In this document: piece by piece, positions 26,243 through 35,562 of the stretch
Numbering within the stretch: the first letter of the stretch is position 1
Layout: every line of letters begins with the position of its first letter
DNA from: Terriglobia bacterium
Lineage (GTDB): Bacteria; Acidobacteriota; Terriglobia; Terriglobales; Acidobacteriaceae
Assembly: GCA_020073185.1 (NCBI GenBank)
Contig: JAIQFT010000005.1
Span: forward strand, 37,468-101,467
Direction of reading: 5' to 3'
DNA: 64,000 bases
Notes under the pieces: generated by a model
Told to the model about the DNA's origin: nothing
What the model saw: only the letters and a program-made list of their open reading frames with translations
Databases searched by the model: none
Translations under genes and position numbers: made by a program

Positions 26243-26743
26243 CTATGTGGCGGCCCCAGTATTTTTTCGCTGGTACTCTTCCCACTCTTTCCGCAGCTTG
26301 GCGCGTCTATGCTTTCGCTCAACCGGATACGCCGTCCAAGGTAAGAAGTAGCCGCTACGTTTTGCTAGGACGACGACATAGCTGTAATCGTCAAAAGCGA
26401 TAACAACCCTCGTTTCGCTACCGCGCTTTGATTCCCAGCGTTTCAGTTCCGTGCACGGGACTTTTTCGATCACTGCCTTTGGCCAGCGGATACGTTCGCA
26501 CCTCATTTCGTCAGGAACGCGCGACCTTTCATCATCACCTTCGCTGACTAAATGCCAGAAGGTCGCCTCTCGTCCGTCCTTCATCGGATGGCGCTTCAGG
26601 CGCAGTCGCTGCCCTTCGAACACCGGGGTAGTTTCAACGAAATCCTTCTTGAACATCAGGTACACGACATCCAGGTACACGGTCCAGTCGTTACCGGAAT
26701 CCGCCAAACAAACAAGCGCCGGTACCCACGCTGGCTCAGGCAT
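26243..26743 (-). CDS. Unknown partner of DUF3800 protein, possible BECR-type RNase (166 aa)
   Basis: I cannot name the family with certainty. The C-terminal half (RIRWPKAVIEK, RVVIAFDDYSYVVVLAKRSG, FLPWTAYPVERKHRRAKLRKEW) resembles phage/plasmid-borne RelE/barnase-like (BECR fold) nucleases, in which a beta-hairpin is followed by a YPV and basic helix ending. The start overlaps the DUF3800 stop by 8 bases (ATGCCTGA), so the two are coupled. The segment looks AT-richer than its neighbours and sits within the dehydrogenase operon, suggesting acquisition. Confidence 0.5.
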   Translation of the reverse strand: MPEPAWVPALVCLADSGNDWTVYLDVVYLMFKKDFVETTPVFEGQRLRLKRHPMKDGREATFWHLVSEGDDERSRVPDEMRCERIRWPKAVIEKVPCTELKRWESKRGSETRVVIAFDDYSYVVVLAKRSGYFLPWTAYPVERKHRRAKLRKEWEEYQRKNTGAAT

Positions 26744-27446
26744 GTTGCGCTCCCTGGGGGTACCAATGGAACAGGTTCACCTTCTGTGCTCTCATCAGGG
26801 TGTTCCCAGTCAGACTGTATCCCGAGCGCCTCTGGATCCGATCTACAATCGCAAGTTTTGCTTTGCTCGTTTGCAGGTTGCGATTCGCATACGAAACCGC
26901 TCCGACAAGCAAATCGGTCAGTTGCACCTGCTGCACATGCTTTGACTCAACTGTTTGTACCCGCTCTATGATCCTGTGTTGAAAGTCATAGATATTGTTG
27001 CAGAGGACATCATGTAGTTTGGCGATCTTTGCTGCGCTTCGTGAGTCTTTGATATCAAGATAAATGCGGTAGCGACTCTCGGGGTCCAACAACAACGCGA
27101 GCATGTGGAAATACATTTTGAAATACCAAGTGTCGTGGTCCTGTCCGAATTCCTCATGACGAAGACCGTGCTTCGCGGCGACGTAAGCACGAAAGTTGAG
27201 GTGGTCGTCATCAAAGAAGTAATCGACAACGTCTAGATAAAATTCCAACTTGCCCGGAGATACCCGTTCCCACTTGATTTCGTAGTCACGCGAGATCCCA
27301 TGGCGCTGCTTCAGCTCTCTGATACGGACTGCGATCTCGCGTGACTTCTCTGTCGGGCACCACACTGCACCCAGCACCATGATCGGTTGTCGGTCATGTT
27401 CCAGATGGCAGCTTTCATCGCAGTAGATGTTGAAAGTGTTGGGCAT
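26736..27446 (-). CDS. DUF3800 protein (236 aa)
   Basis: The N-terminal CDES motif after a hydrophobic strand (FNIYCDESCHL, Asp10/Glu11), YRIYLDIKDSRS in the middle and VQLTDLLVGAVSYA near the C-terminus give the acidic residue set of DUF3800, a family proposed to have an RNase H-like fold. The molecular function is not established. The ATG abuts the E1-alpha stop with no gap (TAGATG), and its own stop overlaps the next gene, so both are probably translated from the dehydrogenase mRNA. Confidence 0.8.
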   Translation of the reverse strand: MPNTFNIYCDESCHLEHDRQPIMVLGAVWCPTEKSREIAVRIRELKQRHGISRDYEIKWERVSPGKLEFYLDVVDYFFDDDHLNFRAYVAAKHGLRHEEFGQDHDTWYFKMYFHMLALLLDPESRYRIYLDIKDSRSAAKIAKLHDVLCNNIYDFQHRIIERVQTVESKHVQQVQLTDLLVGAVSYANRNLQTSKAKLAIVDRIQRRSGYSLTGNTLMRAQKVNLFHWYPQGAQHA

Positions 27447-28742
27447 CTATTTCAAATGTCCCGCCGCCTCCACCTGCTTGCGTCCGGCGGATTTCTTTTC
27501 GTTCGGATACTGCGGCACGGCGTACTTCAGCTTCACCTCGTGGCAGCCCTCGCACCAGATGTTCAGCGGTGTGGTCGCCGGATCCGGCATTGGTGAATTG
27601 ACGGCATACTCGCGATCTTCGTCCAACTGGCGCTCGACCTCGGCAACCAGCTTTTCGTTTTCCTCGCGCGTGAGCCACTTTTTCACGTTGACCAGGTAGT
27701 TCTCGAAGCGTGCAATCGGGTCGCGCCGCGTCCAGTACTCGAACAGCGGGCGCGGCACGTACTGCGCCGCGTCGTGGATGGCGTGGCCCTTCATGCGCAT
27801 CATCTTGGCCTCGATCAGCGTCGGGCCCGCGCCGCGGCGGGCGCGCTCGCAGGCTTCGTGCGCCACGTCGTACACCTGGCAAGCGTCGGTGCCGTCCACG
27901 ATCACGCCGGGAATGCCGTATGCGATTGCGCGCTCCGCCAGATCTTTCACGCGGAACTGCTCGTCGGTCGGCGTGGAGTAGGCCCAGATATTGTTTTCGA
28001 CGAACAGCACCAGGCCGAGCTTCTGCACGGCGGCAAAGTTCAGGCCCTCGTAGGTCACGCCGGTGGACTGTCCGCCATCGCCGATGTAGGTCATCACCGC
28101 GATGTTTCGCCCTTGCAGGCGCGCGCCCAGCGCCACGCCGGTGAGTACAGGGATCAAATCGCCCAAAGTTGAAATCGGCGACACGACGTTGCGCTCGTAG
28201 ATGTCGCCAAAGTGCGAGCTGGCGTCCTTGCCGAAGGTGGGCGAGCCGGCCTTCGCCATGTACTGCATCATGATGTCGCGCGCGGAGAACCCCTTGACCA
28301 GCAGCGAGCCCTGGTTGCGGATCATCGGGCCCATCCACTCGTCTTTCTTCAGCGCGTAAGTGGAAGCGCAGGAGCACGCTTCCTGCCCGAGCCCGAAATA
28401 CACGCCGCCGACGACCTTGCCCTGCTTGTAGAGATTTTCCAACGCGGCTTCCATGCGGCGGTTGAGCAGCATCCAGCGGTAGATTTCGATGTGCTGCTCG
28501 CGCGTGAGATATTTCGATTCGCGGATCGGCGGCGCTGCGCGGCTGAGGTCGCCGTGCACGATGTAGCGGACTTCTTCACCCTCGCGCTGCTGCTCGATCT
28601 TGAACTCCGGCTTTTCCAGCCGCCAGTCGGCGATGGTGTAACAGCGCTGGTCGGACGCTAGTGGCGCGGCCGCCCTCGGCCGCGAGTTCTTCGACGCCGG
28701 CGTTTTCGTTTTGTTGGTCCTGCCATAACGCTTCTTGGCCAT
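27447..28742 (-). CDS. 2-oxo acid dehydrogenase E1 alpha subunit (431 aa)
   Basis: Thiamine-diphosphate-dependent E1 alpha. The TPP motif GDGGQSTG followed 20-odd residues on by VENNIWAYST is clear, as are GLGQEACSCAS and MRMKGHAIHD. A basic N-terminal extension of about 60 residues precedes the core. The sequence is close to both pyruvate and branched-chain enzymes, so the substrate is not fixed. The C-terminal end (WCEGCHEVKLKYAV and the Lys-rich tail) extends beyond the common family end. It is followed without a gap by the DUF3800 gene. Confidence 0.9.
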   Translation of the reverse strand: MAKKRYGRTNKTKTPASKNSRPRAAAPLASDQRCYTIADWRLEKPEFKIEQQREGEEVRYIVHGDLSRAAPPIRESKYLTREQHIEIYRWMLLNRRMEAALENLYKQGKVVGGVYFGLGQEACSCASTYALKKDEWMGPMIRNQGSLLVKGFSARDIMMQYMAKAGSPTFGKDASSHFGDIYERNVVSPISTLGDLIPVLTGVALGARLQGRNIAVMTYIGDGGQSTGVTYEGLNFAAVQKLGLVLFVENNIWAYSTPTDEQFRVKDLAERAIAYGIPGVIVDGTDACQVYDVAHEACERARRGAGPTLIEAKMMRMKGHAIHDAAQYVPRPLFEYWTRRDPIARFENYLVNVKKWLTREENEKLVAEVERQLDEDREYAVNSPMPDPATTPLNIWCEGCHEVKLKYAVPQYPNEKKSAGRKQVEAAGHLK

Positions 28743-28835
28743 TGGCGTGACCGGACATTATTGCACCGCCCAACGAAATGGCACACTGCAGGCAGGATTT
28801 CAACCGTCGCTACGAGACTCAGACGCGTTTGCGGT

Positions 28836-28960
28836 CGACTCCTGCCACTCAAGTGGCGGGCTATTCTCATGCCGTCCCGTACGGGACGAAATGAGAGTAG
28901 CCCCTCAGTTTACTGCCGGATCCATTGCGGTCAGATGAGAGCCCCGTAGGGGCGGCTGAA
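28836..28960. repeat. GTCCCGTACGGGAC-type dispersed palindromes
   Basis: Contains GCCACTCAAGTGGCGGGCTA, then GTCCCGTACGGGAC (perfect palindrome) and AGAGTAGCCCCTC, then a GCCCCGTAGGGGC palindrome. The same words, in the other order, recur at 45650-45710. It lies upstream of E1 alpha, between it and lipB. Confidence 0.65.
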
Positions 28961-28963
28961 TGC

Positions 28964-29875
28964 CTAGACCCAGAACGTATCTTCTTCGCCCACCATCTTG
29001 CGCAGTTCTTCGGGTGCGCGAGTGGGGACTCCGACCGAGCGGCCGAGCAGGGCATCGAGCGAATCCACCCAGACGATCTGCGAATTGAAGACGCGCCCGA
29101 AGTTGCGTGCCAGCGCCTGCGCAACGTCATCCATGGACGGTGTGGCGCGGGCCTCGGACCCGCGCGCCCCGGACCGGAGACCCGGGCCACACAACTGCTG
29201 TTCCAGCGAGGTGACCGGCTTCGAACTGATGCCGCACGGAACAATGAGCTGGAAATACTCGAGGGGCTGGTCGGTGACGTTCAGCGCAAAGCCGTGCGAG
29301 GTGACGCCGCGCGAGATGTGCACGCCGATGGCGGCGATTTTGGCCTGGGATTCGTGGGTCGGGTAGGGGTCCCTCGACTGCGCTCGCTCCCCTTCGACAA
29401 GCTCAGGGTCGTTCGGTCCGCTCGGAATGACAGCGGTTGAAAGTTGCGTCCACACGCCGGTCATGCCGGCGACGCGCTCCGTCGCGATGCCGTAATCGGC
29501 GCAGGTTCGGATCAGCGCCTCTTCCAAGCGGCGGACGTACTCGACAGCGCCAAGGGTCTTGCGCCGCCCGTCAGGCCCGAGAAAACTGCGCAGATCGAAA
29601 ATGGGATAGCCGACGAGTTGCCCCGGGCCGTGATAGGTCACGTCGCCGCCGCGGTCGCACTCGAACAGCTCGACGCCGCGCTGCTGCAGCAATTCATCGG
29701 AGGCGAGCACATTGTTCCGCCGCGCATTGCGCCCCAGCGTGATGACCGGCGTGTGCTCCAGCAGCAGCAGCACGTTGGCGACCTCGTTGTTCTTGCGCAA
29801 CTCGACCAGCCGCTGCTGCAGCCGCAGCCCGGTGGCGTAATCCACGGTGCCGAGTTGGACGACGGAAATAATCAC
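28964..29875 (-). CDS. lipB: Octanoyltransferase LipB with in-frame repeat insertions (303 aa)
   Basis: Transfers octanoyl from ACP to lipoyl domains, feeding lipoylation of the E2 encoded nearby. Motifs: LGRNARRNN, GGDVTYHGPGQLVGYP, KIAAIGVHISRGVTSHG (catalytic Lys) and VPCGI (catalytic Cys). Two low-complexity stretches break the family pattern: residues about 148-171 (encoded by a TTCGACAAGCTCAGGG repeat at 29393-29408) and about 230-246 (GTGTGGC repeat at 29140). Together with a C-terminal extension they explain the unusual length; LipB is commonly 210-240 aa. Both active-site regions remain intact. Confidence 0.92.
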   Translation of the reverse strand: MIISVVQLGTVDYATGLRLQQRLVELRKNNEVANVLLLLEHTPVITLGRNARRNNVLASDELLQQRGVELFECDRGGDVTYHGPGQLVGYPIFDLRSFLGPDGRRKTLGAVEYVRRLEEALIRTCADYGIATERVAGMTGVWTQLSTAVIPSGPNDPELVEGERAQSRDPYPTHESQAKIAAIGVHISRGVTSHGFALNVTDQPLEYFQLIVPCGISSKPVTSLEQQLCGPGLRSGARGSEARATPSMDDVAQALARNFGRVFNSQIVWVDSLDALLGRSVGVPTRAPEELRKMVGEEDTFWV

Positions 29876-29883
29876 AAGAAACT

Positions 29884-29954
29884 AGCCACAGAGGTCACGG
29901 AGGAAATGGAAGCAAGAAGCGACCGCTCGAAAAACCTCTGTGTCCTCTGTGGCT
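29884..29954. repeat. CAGAG-type dispersed hairpin before lipB
   Basis: AGCCACAGAGG (29884-29894) pairs perfectly with CCTCTGTGGCT (29944-29954). It fills nearly the whole lpdA-lipB spacer and would form a hairpin in the operon mRNA. Confidence 0.75.
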
Positions 29955-29959
29955 GAAGT

Positions 29960-31387
29960 CTAAAAATCTATTGCCAATCCGTCCACACTCTCCACCGCAT
30001 CTAGCATGCCCTCGGACAATGTCGGGTGGGCGTGGATGGTGTACATGAGGTCCTCGACCGTGGCTTCCAGTTCGATCGCGGCCACGGCTTCGGCGATCAG
30101 TTCGGTCGCCGACGGCCCGATGATGTGCACCCCGAGAATTTCGCCATACTTCGCGTCGGAAACGATCTTGATGAATCCCTCGTGCGCGCCGACGATGGAC
30201 GCCCGCGAGTTCGCCGAGAACGGAAATTTCCCGATCTTTACCGTGCGTCCTGCCTGCTTGGCCGACGCCTCGGTCAGGCCGACGCTGCCGATCTCGGGAT
30301 GGCAGTAGGTGCATGCGGGAATCTTATTGCGGTCAAGCGGCTTCGCGTTTTTCCCGGCGATATGTGCCACCGCGACTTTGGCCCCGATGAATCCGGCGTG
30401 CGCCAGTTGCGGCATGCCCGCGACGATGTCTCCGGCAGCATAGATGCCCGGCTCGGCAGTTTCCATCCACCCATCGGCGTGGACGAAGCCGCGCTCGGTC
30501 TTGATCTTCGTTTTCTCCACGCCAACGTTTTCGGTGCGCGGCTTACGCCCGACCGCAATCAGCACTTTCTCCGCTTCGGCGGTCTGTGACTTGCCGTCCA
30601 CCTCGAAGCTGACCGCCACCCCGTCCTTGGTCCTCTCCACCTTTTTCACCGACGCATTCACCAGCGTCCTTATGTTGCGCTTGCGGAATGCGCGGTCGAG
30701 TTCTTTGGAAATCTCCTCATCCTCCAGCGGCACGATGCGCGGCAGCATTTCCAGCACCGTGCAACCGACACCGAAGGAGTTGTAGATGGAAGCAAACTCC
30801 ACGCCCACCGCGCCCGATCCGACGATGATCAGCGACTTCGGAATGGCCTTCAGACTGAGGATCTCGATGTTAGTGAGAATGCGGTCGTCGGGCTGCAGTC
30901 CGGGCAGCATGCGCGCTTCCGAGCCAGTGGCCAGCATCGCGTTCTTCGCCTTGACCGTCTTGCGCTCCCCGGCCGCGCCACCCGAGGTAGAGACCTCGAC
31001 CTCGTGCAGGCCGTTCTTGGCGGGTCCGGTCAGACGTCCGTAGCCGGTGATTGTGTCCACCTTGTTCTTGCGCATCAGGAACTCGAGACCTTTGGCGTGT
31101 TTGGTGACAATCTTGTCCTTGCGCTGCTGTACCGCGCCCCAGTTCAGTTTGGGCGTGCCCAGGTCCTCGATCCCAAACTCCTGCGCGGCCTTCAGGTGGT
31201 CCCAGAGTTCCGCGTTGAACAGCAGCGCCTTGGTCGGGATGCAGCCCACGTGGAGGCAGGTACCGCCGAGTTTGTTGTCCTTCTCGATGAGCGCGACCTT
31301 CAATCCAAGCTGTCCGGCGCGAATCGCAGCGGTGTAGCCGGCCGGGCCGCTGCCGATGATTGCCAAGTCATAAATCTTGTCTGCCAC
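29960..31387 (-). CDS. lpdA: Dihydrolipoyl dehydrogenase, E3 (475 aa)
   Basis: FAD enzyme that reoxidises lipoamide with NAD. The N-terminal FAD motif GSGPAGY, the redox disulfide GGTCLHVGCIPTK (Cys44, Cys49), the NAD motif VGSGAVGVEFAS, the second FAD motif IYAAGDIVAG and the C-terminal HAHPTLSE with the catalytic His are all present. Full length. First gene of the complex operon; lipB, E1 and E2 follow in the same direction. Confidence 0.95.
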   Translation of the reverse strand: MADKIYDLAIIGSGPAGYTAAIRAGQLGLKVALIEKDNKLGGTCLHVGCIPTKALLFNAELWDHLKAAQEFGIEDLGTPKLNWGAVQQRKDKIVTKHAKGLEFLMRKNKVDTITGYGRLTGPAKNGLHEVEVSTSGGAAGERKTVKAKNAMLATGSEARMLPGLQPDDRILTNIEILSLKAIPKSLIIVGSGAVGVEFASIYNSFGVGCTVLEMLPRIVPLEDEEISKELDRAFRKRNIRTLVNASVKKVERTKDGVAVSFEVDGKSQTAEAEKVLIAVGRKPRTENVGVEKTKIKTERGFVHADGWMETAEPGIYAAGDIVAGMPQLAHAGFIGAKVAVAHIAGKNAKPLDRNKIPACTYCHPEIGSVGLTEASAKQAGRTVKIGKFPFSANSRASIVGAHEGFIKIVSDAKYGEILGVHIIGPSATELIAEAVAAIELEATVEDLMYTIHAHPTLSEGMLDAVESVDGLAIDF

Positions 31388-31605
31388 CGTCTAGCTCCGT
31401 ACAGGAATGAATTCGAGCCAATCCACAAACAAGTGATTCTACGACACGGGGGCGCGATGCGCGAACTGACGGCTTGGCATCGAACGCGGCTGCGTCCAAG
31501 CTCAAGAGCAAGGCTGAAGCATCCGTAGAGCTGCTGCTAATTCGCAGGAATTGTTCCGATGAATTTTTCCGCCAGCTTGGGAAATTCAACCTCTGGCCTT
31601 GTTGG

Positions 31606-33540
31606 CTAATTACCGCTTCCGGCACTCGCCGCTGGCAGAGCAAACACATCGACGTGCGATTCCGCGTTCTTCCCGCGATACACGCGCTCGGTCGCTTTCT
31701 GGAAATCCGACGGCTTCGCCGTGTAAATGTCCACAAACGTCTGCGGATTGATGTCCACCAGCGGGAACCATGAGCTCTGCACCTGTACCATGATGCGGTG
31801 CCCGCGACGGAAGGTGTGGTTCACGTCCGGCATCACGAACTCAATCTTCGTTATCTTCCCCGGCTGGAAAGGCTCCGGCTTCGAGTAGCTGTTGCGGAAG
31901 CGGCCGCGCATCGGTTCGCCGCGCACCAGTTGCTGGTAGCCGCCCATGTGAACCTCGGCGGGGTTCGGATCCGGATCTGGCGCATCATTGGGATACACGT
32001 CAATCAGCTTGACGATGAAATCCGAATCGGTGCCGCTGGTGGAGACCATCAGGCTGGGCTGCACCGGCCCTGCCAGCGTGATGTCCTCCGGCAAAGGCTC
32101 GGTCTGATAGTCGAGCACGTCGGTGCGTCGTCCCTGCAGCCGGTTGTCGCCATCCATGTACGCCCGCGCCATGCCGCTGAACGTGTGATCGAAATACGGC
32201 ACCGGCTTGTTGGGATCGCTCACGTACTCATCGAAGGCGTCGGAGGTTTCCGCTGGCGGTGTGAACGACAATGTTCCGTTCGCGCCGAAGTAAAGCGTCT
32301 TCCTCGCCGCGTTCTTCGGCGGCCAGGCGTCGTACTTGCGCCATTGGTTGGTGCCGGTCTCGAACACGTACGCGATCGGCAGGTCGTTCGCGCCCTTGCC
32401 TTTCAGGTAGTACTCGAAGAACGGGAACTCGATGTGCTCGCGATAAAACTCGCCTGTCTTTGCATTGAAGCGAACGTCGCCCAACTGCTCGCCATCCATG
32501 CGCGCCCAGCAACCGTGACACCACGGACCCATGACCAGCCGCACTGCTGACGCGGGAGAATTTTCCGCCACCGTCTTGTAGGTATTGAGCGCGCCGTAGA
32601 GATTTTCGGCGTCGAACCAGCCGCCGACCGTCAGCACCGCCGGTTTGATGTTCTTCAAGTGTGGCAGCAGGTTGCGCGCTTGCCAGTACGCGTCGTAGTT
32701 GGGATGTTGCAGGAACTCGTCCCAGAACGCGACCTTGTGATGCAGATACTTTTCGTCGGCCAGCGGCAGCGGCTCAATGCCCTTGTAGAACTCATACCCG
32801 TCGTTGGGAATTTTGAATGCGCGCTGATGCCACTCCTTCCTCGGCTCCGGACGCGGCAGGCCGAAGACGGAGATGAATCCGAAAAAGTGCGGCAGGTAGA
32901 CCGCGCCGTGGTGGTGAAAGTCGTCGCCCACGAACCAGTTCGCAATCGGCGCCTGCGGCGACGCCGCTTTCAGCGCGGGATGCGCGTTGATCATCCCAGT
33001 CGAGGTATAGAAACCCGGATACGAGATCCCCCACATCCCGACTTTGCCGTTGTTGTGCGCAACGTTGCGCAGCAGCCACTCAATCGTGTCGTAGGTGTCG
33101 GTGGACTCGTCCACCGCCTTGCCGCCCTTTTCCGCCGCGTCTTCCGGACGCATGTTCACAAACTCGCCCTCCGACATGAACGCGCCGCGCACATCCTGGT
33201 AGACGAAAATGTACTTGCCGCGCGTGAACAGCTCCGACGGACCCAGCAGTCCCTTGTAATTCTCCGTGCCGTAGGGCGCGACGCTGTACGGCGTGCGGTC
33301 GTACAGGATCGGGTACGGGTTCGCGGCCGACGCGTCTTTGGGCACGTACACGCTGGTGAACAAGCGCACGCCGTCGCGCATGGCGACCATGAACTCGTGC
33401 TTGGTGTAGTTGGCTTTGACGAATTCGGCGAGCTCTTTCTCTTTCGCCGTGGGCTCGCTGCGCTCCTGCGCCGCAGCCGGCACGACCGCGAGCAGCAGGA
33501 TGACAAGGCACAGCAGAACTTCGCGCTTCAGCAGGCGCAC
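31606..33540 (-). CDS. Secreted CocE/NonD-family hydrolase (644 aa)
   Basis: Signal peptide at residues 1-25 (LLCLVILLLAVVPAAAQ). The alpha/beta-hydrolase core of the X-Pro dipeptidyl-peptidase (S15) superfamily has YDRTPYSV, YIFVYQDVRG and the nucleophile motif GMWGISYPGFYTS. The C-terminal half (from about residue 420) is the jelly-roll domain of this family, ending with VNHTFRRGHRIMVQVQSSWFP. Substrate may be a prolyl peptide or an acylated amino acid derivative. GTG start with GTGAGGTGAT upstream. Transcribed separately from hemB, as a gap with no shared signals lies between them. Confidence 0.88.
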   Translation of the reverse strand: MRLLKREVLLCLVILLLAVVPAAAQERSEPTAKEKELAEFVKANYTKHEFMVAMRDGVRLFTSVYVPKDASAANPYPILYDRTPYSVAPYGTENYKGLLGPSELFTRGKYIFVYQDVRGAFMSEGEFVNMRPEDAAEKGGKAVDESTDTYDTIEWLLRNVAHNNGKVGMWGISYPGFYTSTGMINAHPALKAASPQAPIANWFVGDDFHHHGAVYLPHFFGFISVFGLPRPEPRKEWHQRAFKIPNDGYEFYKGIEPLPLADEKYLHHKVAFWDEFLQHPNYDAYWQARNLLPHLKNIKPAVLTVGGWFDAENLYGALNTYKTVAENSPASAVRLVMGPWCHGCWARMDGEQLGDVRFNAKTGEFYREHIEFPFFEYYLKGKGANDLPIAYVFETGTNQWRKYDAWPPKNAARKTLYFGANGTLSFTPPAETSDAFDEYVSDPNKPVPYFDHTFSGMARAYMDGDNRLQGRRTDVLDYQTEPLPEDITLAGPVQPSLMVSTSGTDSDFIVKLIDVYPNDAPDPDPNPAEVHMGGYQQLVRGEPMRGRFRNSYSKPEPFQPGKITKIEFVMPDVNHTFRRGHRIMVQVQSSWFPLVDINPQTFVDIYTAKPSDFQKATERVYRGKNAESHVDVFALPAASAGSGN

Positions 33541-33680
33541 TGAATCACCTCACGATGTGATGGGAAGACCAGAACGTGGCATTACACCGCAACGGCTGTA
33601 GCACTGCAAGCGCTTGCCAATCGTAAGCCCCAGGATCAGCACGGAGCCTGAGCGGCCAGATGCCACCGGCTGAGGGCTTG

Positions 33681-34739
33681 CTACGCCAACAGCCTCGCCA
33701 CGTCTTTGGCGAAGTAGGTGAGGATAATGCTTGCGCCGGCGCGCTGAATCGAGGTCAGCGACTCCAGCATCACGCGCTCGCGGTCGATCCATCCGTTGCG
33801 CGCCGCCGCCTCGATCATTGCGAACTCGCCCGACACCTGGTAGGCCGCCACCGGCACTTTGAAGCGCTCGTAGGCGGCGTGAATCACGTCCAGGTACGGC
33901 AGCGCCGGCTTCACCATGATGATGTCCGCGCCTTCCTCGAGGTCGAGTTCGATCTCCTTCAGCGCTTCGCGGAAATTCGCCGGGTCCATCTGATAACTGC
34001 GCCGATCACCGAACTGCGGCGCCGAATCGGCCGCCTCGCGGAACGGCCCGTAAAACCCGCTGGCAAATTTCGCGGCGTAGCTAAGGATGGGAGTGTTGGT
34101 GAAGCCGTTGTCGTCGAGTCCTTTGCGGATCGCTGCCACGCGCCCGTCCATCATGTCGCTGGGCGCGATGATGTCCATGCCCGCCCTCGCCTGCGAGACC
34201 GCCGTCTTAGCGAGTATGTCGAGCGTGGCGTCGTTCACGATCTCGAACTCGTCCGCGAGCGCCTGCTCGACGGCGGCCCCCACCGAATGCGTGACCACGA
34301 CGCGCTGCGTCTCCCGCCGCGGCTTCGCCTTCTGCTGCACGATCCCGCAGTGCCCGTGGCTCATGTACTCGCACAGGCAGACGTCGCCGACCACCATCAG
34401 GCCCGGCGCCTCGCGTTTGATCGCCCGCGTGGCGCGCTGCACGATGCCGTCGTCTTCCCACGCGCCGGTGGCGATCTCGTCCTTCTTCTCCGGCAGGCCG
34501 AACAGGATGACCGCCGGAATGCCGAGCGACTTCACCTCGCGCGCTTCCTTCACCGCCTCGTCCACCGACAGGTTGAAGACACCGGGCATGGAGCGGATTT
34601 CCTTGCGCACGCCCTCACCCGGGCAGACGAACAGCGGATAGATGAATCCCTCGGGGGTCAGGCGGGTTTCACGCACGAACGAACGCAGGGCGTCGCTGGA
34701 GCGCAGGCGGCGTGGACGCTGAATAGGGAAGCTCATCAT
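33681..34739 (-). CDS. hemB: Delta-aminolevulinic acid dehydratase (352 aa)
   Basis: Condenses two 5-aminolevulinate molecules to porphobilinogen in haem biosynthesis. The zinc-site [15 protein letters not shown], Schiff-base lysines in [14 protein letters not shown] and [11 protein letters not shown], and the [11 protein letters not shown] segment are clear. A segment of about 25 residues between HCGI and VNDATLDIL ([20 protein letters not shown] and beyond) is longer than in common family members and may be another insertion. Otherwise normal. Confidence 0.95.
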   Translation of the reverse strand: MMSFPIQRPRRLRSSDALRSFVRETRLTPEGFIYPLFVCPGEGVRKEIRSMPGVFNLSVDEAVKEAREVKSLGIPAVILFGLPEKKDEIATGAWEDDGIVQRATRAIKREAPGLMVVGDVCLCEYMSHGHCGIVQQKAKPRRETQRVVVTHSVGAAVEQALADEFEIVNDATLDILAKTAVSQARAGMDIIAPSDMMDGRVAAIRKGLDDNGFTNTPILSYAAKFASGFYGPFREAADSAPQFGDRRSYQMDPANFREALKEIELDLEEGADIIMVKPALPYLDVIHAAYERFKVPVAAYQVSGEFAMIEAAARNGWIDRERVMLESLTSIQRAGASIILTYFAKDVARLLA

Positions 34740-34915
34740 GACCTCGCGTAAAAGTAAATTCTAGCACCGGGAATCGCGCAGCGATTCGTGCCAGGCATGA
34801 TTAAGCGAGGTGTGATGGCGGTCACAGACGGAGGTGATGGAAGTTGGCGGGAGATCGGGTGACCAAGGCCGAGTCCCCCCGGGCCCGGCCATGATCGCCC
34901 GGTCAACCGATGGTG

Positions 34916-35437
34916 CTACGCCGAGACAACCGTCGCACGTTCCGGTTCCACCAATTTGGGGGAGGTAGAAATCGAAACAGATGGCGCGCTCTGCCGCGTC
35001 GATTCAGAGCGCCGCATATCGATGCTGCCCTTGAAGTACGCTCCTTCCTCGATGCTGACGCTGTGCGCCGAAACGTCGCCCACCAGCGAACCGCCGTTGC
35101 GGATGTCAATGCGCTCGCTAACGTTCACTTGGCCGGTGAGCGTTCCGCGCACTACCACCTCGCGCGCGCTGATGTCGGACTGCACTACCGCCTCCGGCCC
35201 GATGTTCAGGTAGGCGCCTTCCAGTCCGATACGTCCCTTCACGCGTCCTTCGATGTGCAGTGCCTCGGCCCCGGTAATGTCGCCAGCAATGGTGATGGTC
35301 TTGCCGATCACCGCCGCCCCCGGCTGCGGCAACGCCGACACCCGCGCGGCGATTGTGTTGGGCGGTCGCGGCGATTCCACCAGCGGTTCGGTCATAGGCG
35401 AGCTTTTGGGAGGATACGCAGGCTTGGAATTCCACAT
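34916..35437 (-). CDS. Bactofilin (173 aa)
   Basis: Polymer-forming cytoskeletal protein. A central beta-solenoid of hydrophobic repeats (GKTITIAGDITGAEALHIEG, GRIGLEGAYLNIGPEAVV and others) spans about residues 40-140, flanked by Pro/Ser-rich disordered ends, as in bactofilins. It is probably membrane- or envelope-associated and may shape the cell or place other proteins. Divergent from mutS2, 125 bp away. Confidence 0.88.
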   Translation of the reverse strand: MWNSKPAYPPKSSPMTEPLVESPRPPNTIAARVSALPQPGAAVIGKTITIAGDITGAEALHIEGRVKGRIGLEGAYLNIGPEAVVQSDISAREVVVRGTLTGQVNVSERIDIRNGGSLVGDVSAHSVSIEEGAYFKGSIDMRRSESTRQSAPSVSISTSPKLVEPERATVVSA

Positions 35438-35562
35438 GGCAAATGCCTCCAGGATCGTGGCGCTCTGAATTCATATCGCGGACCGCCCCCCAATTACAGG
35501 TGCCGATAGGCCATGGCCCGGGCCATTGGCCTTCCGTGCCTCCCGACCCAAAACCGTTTACC

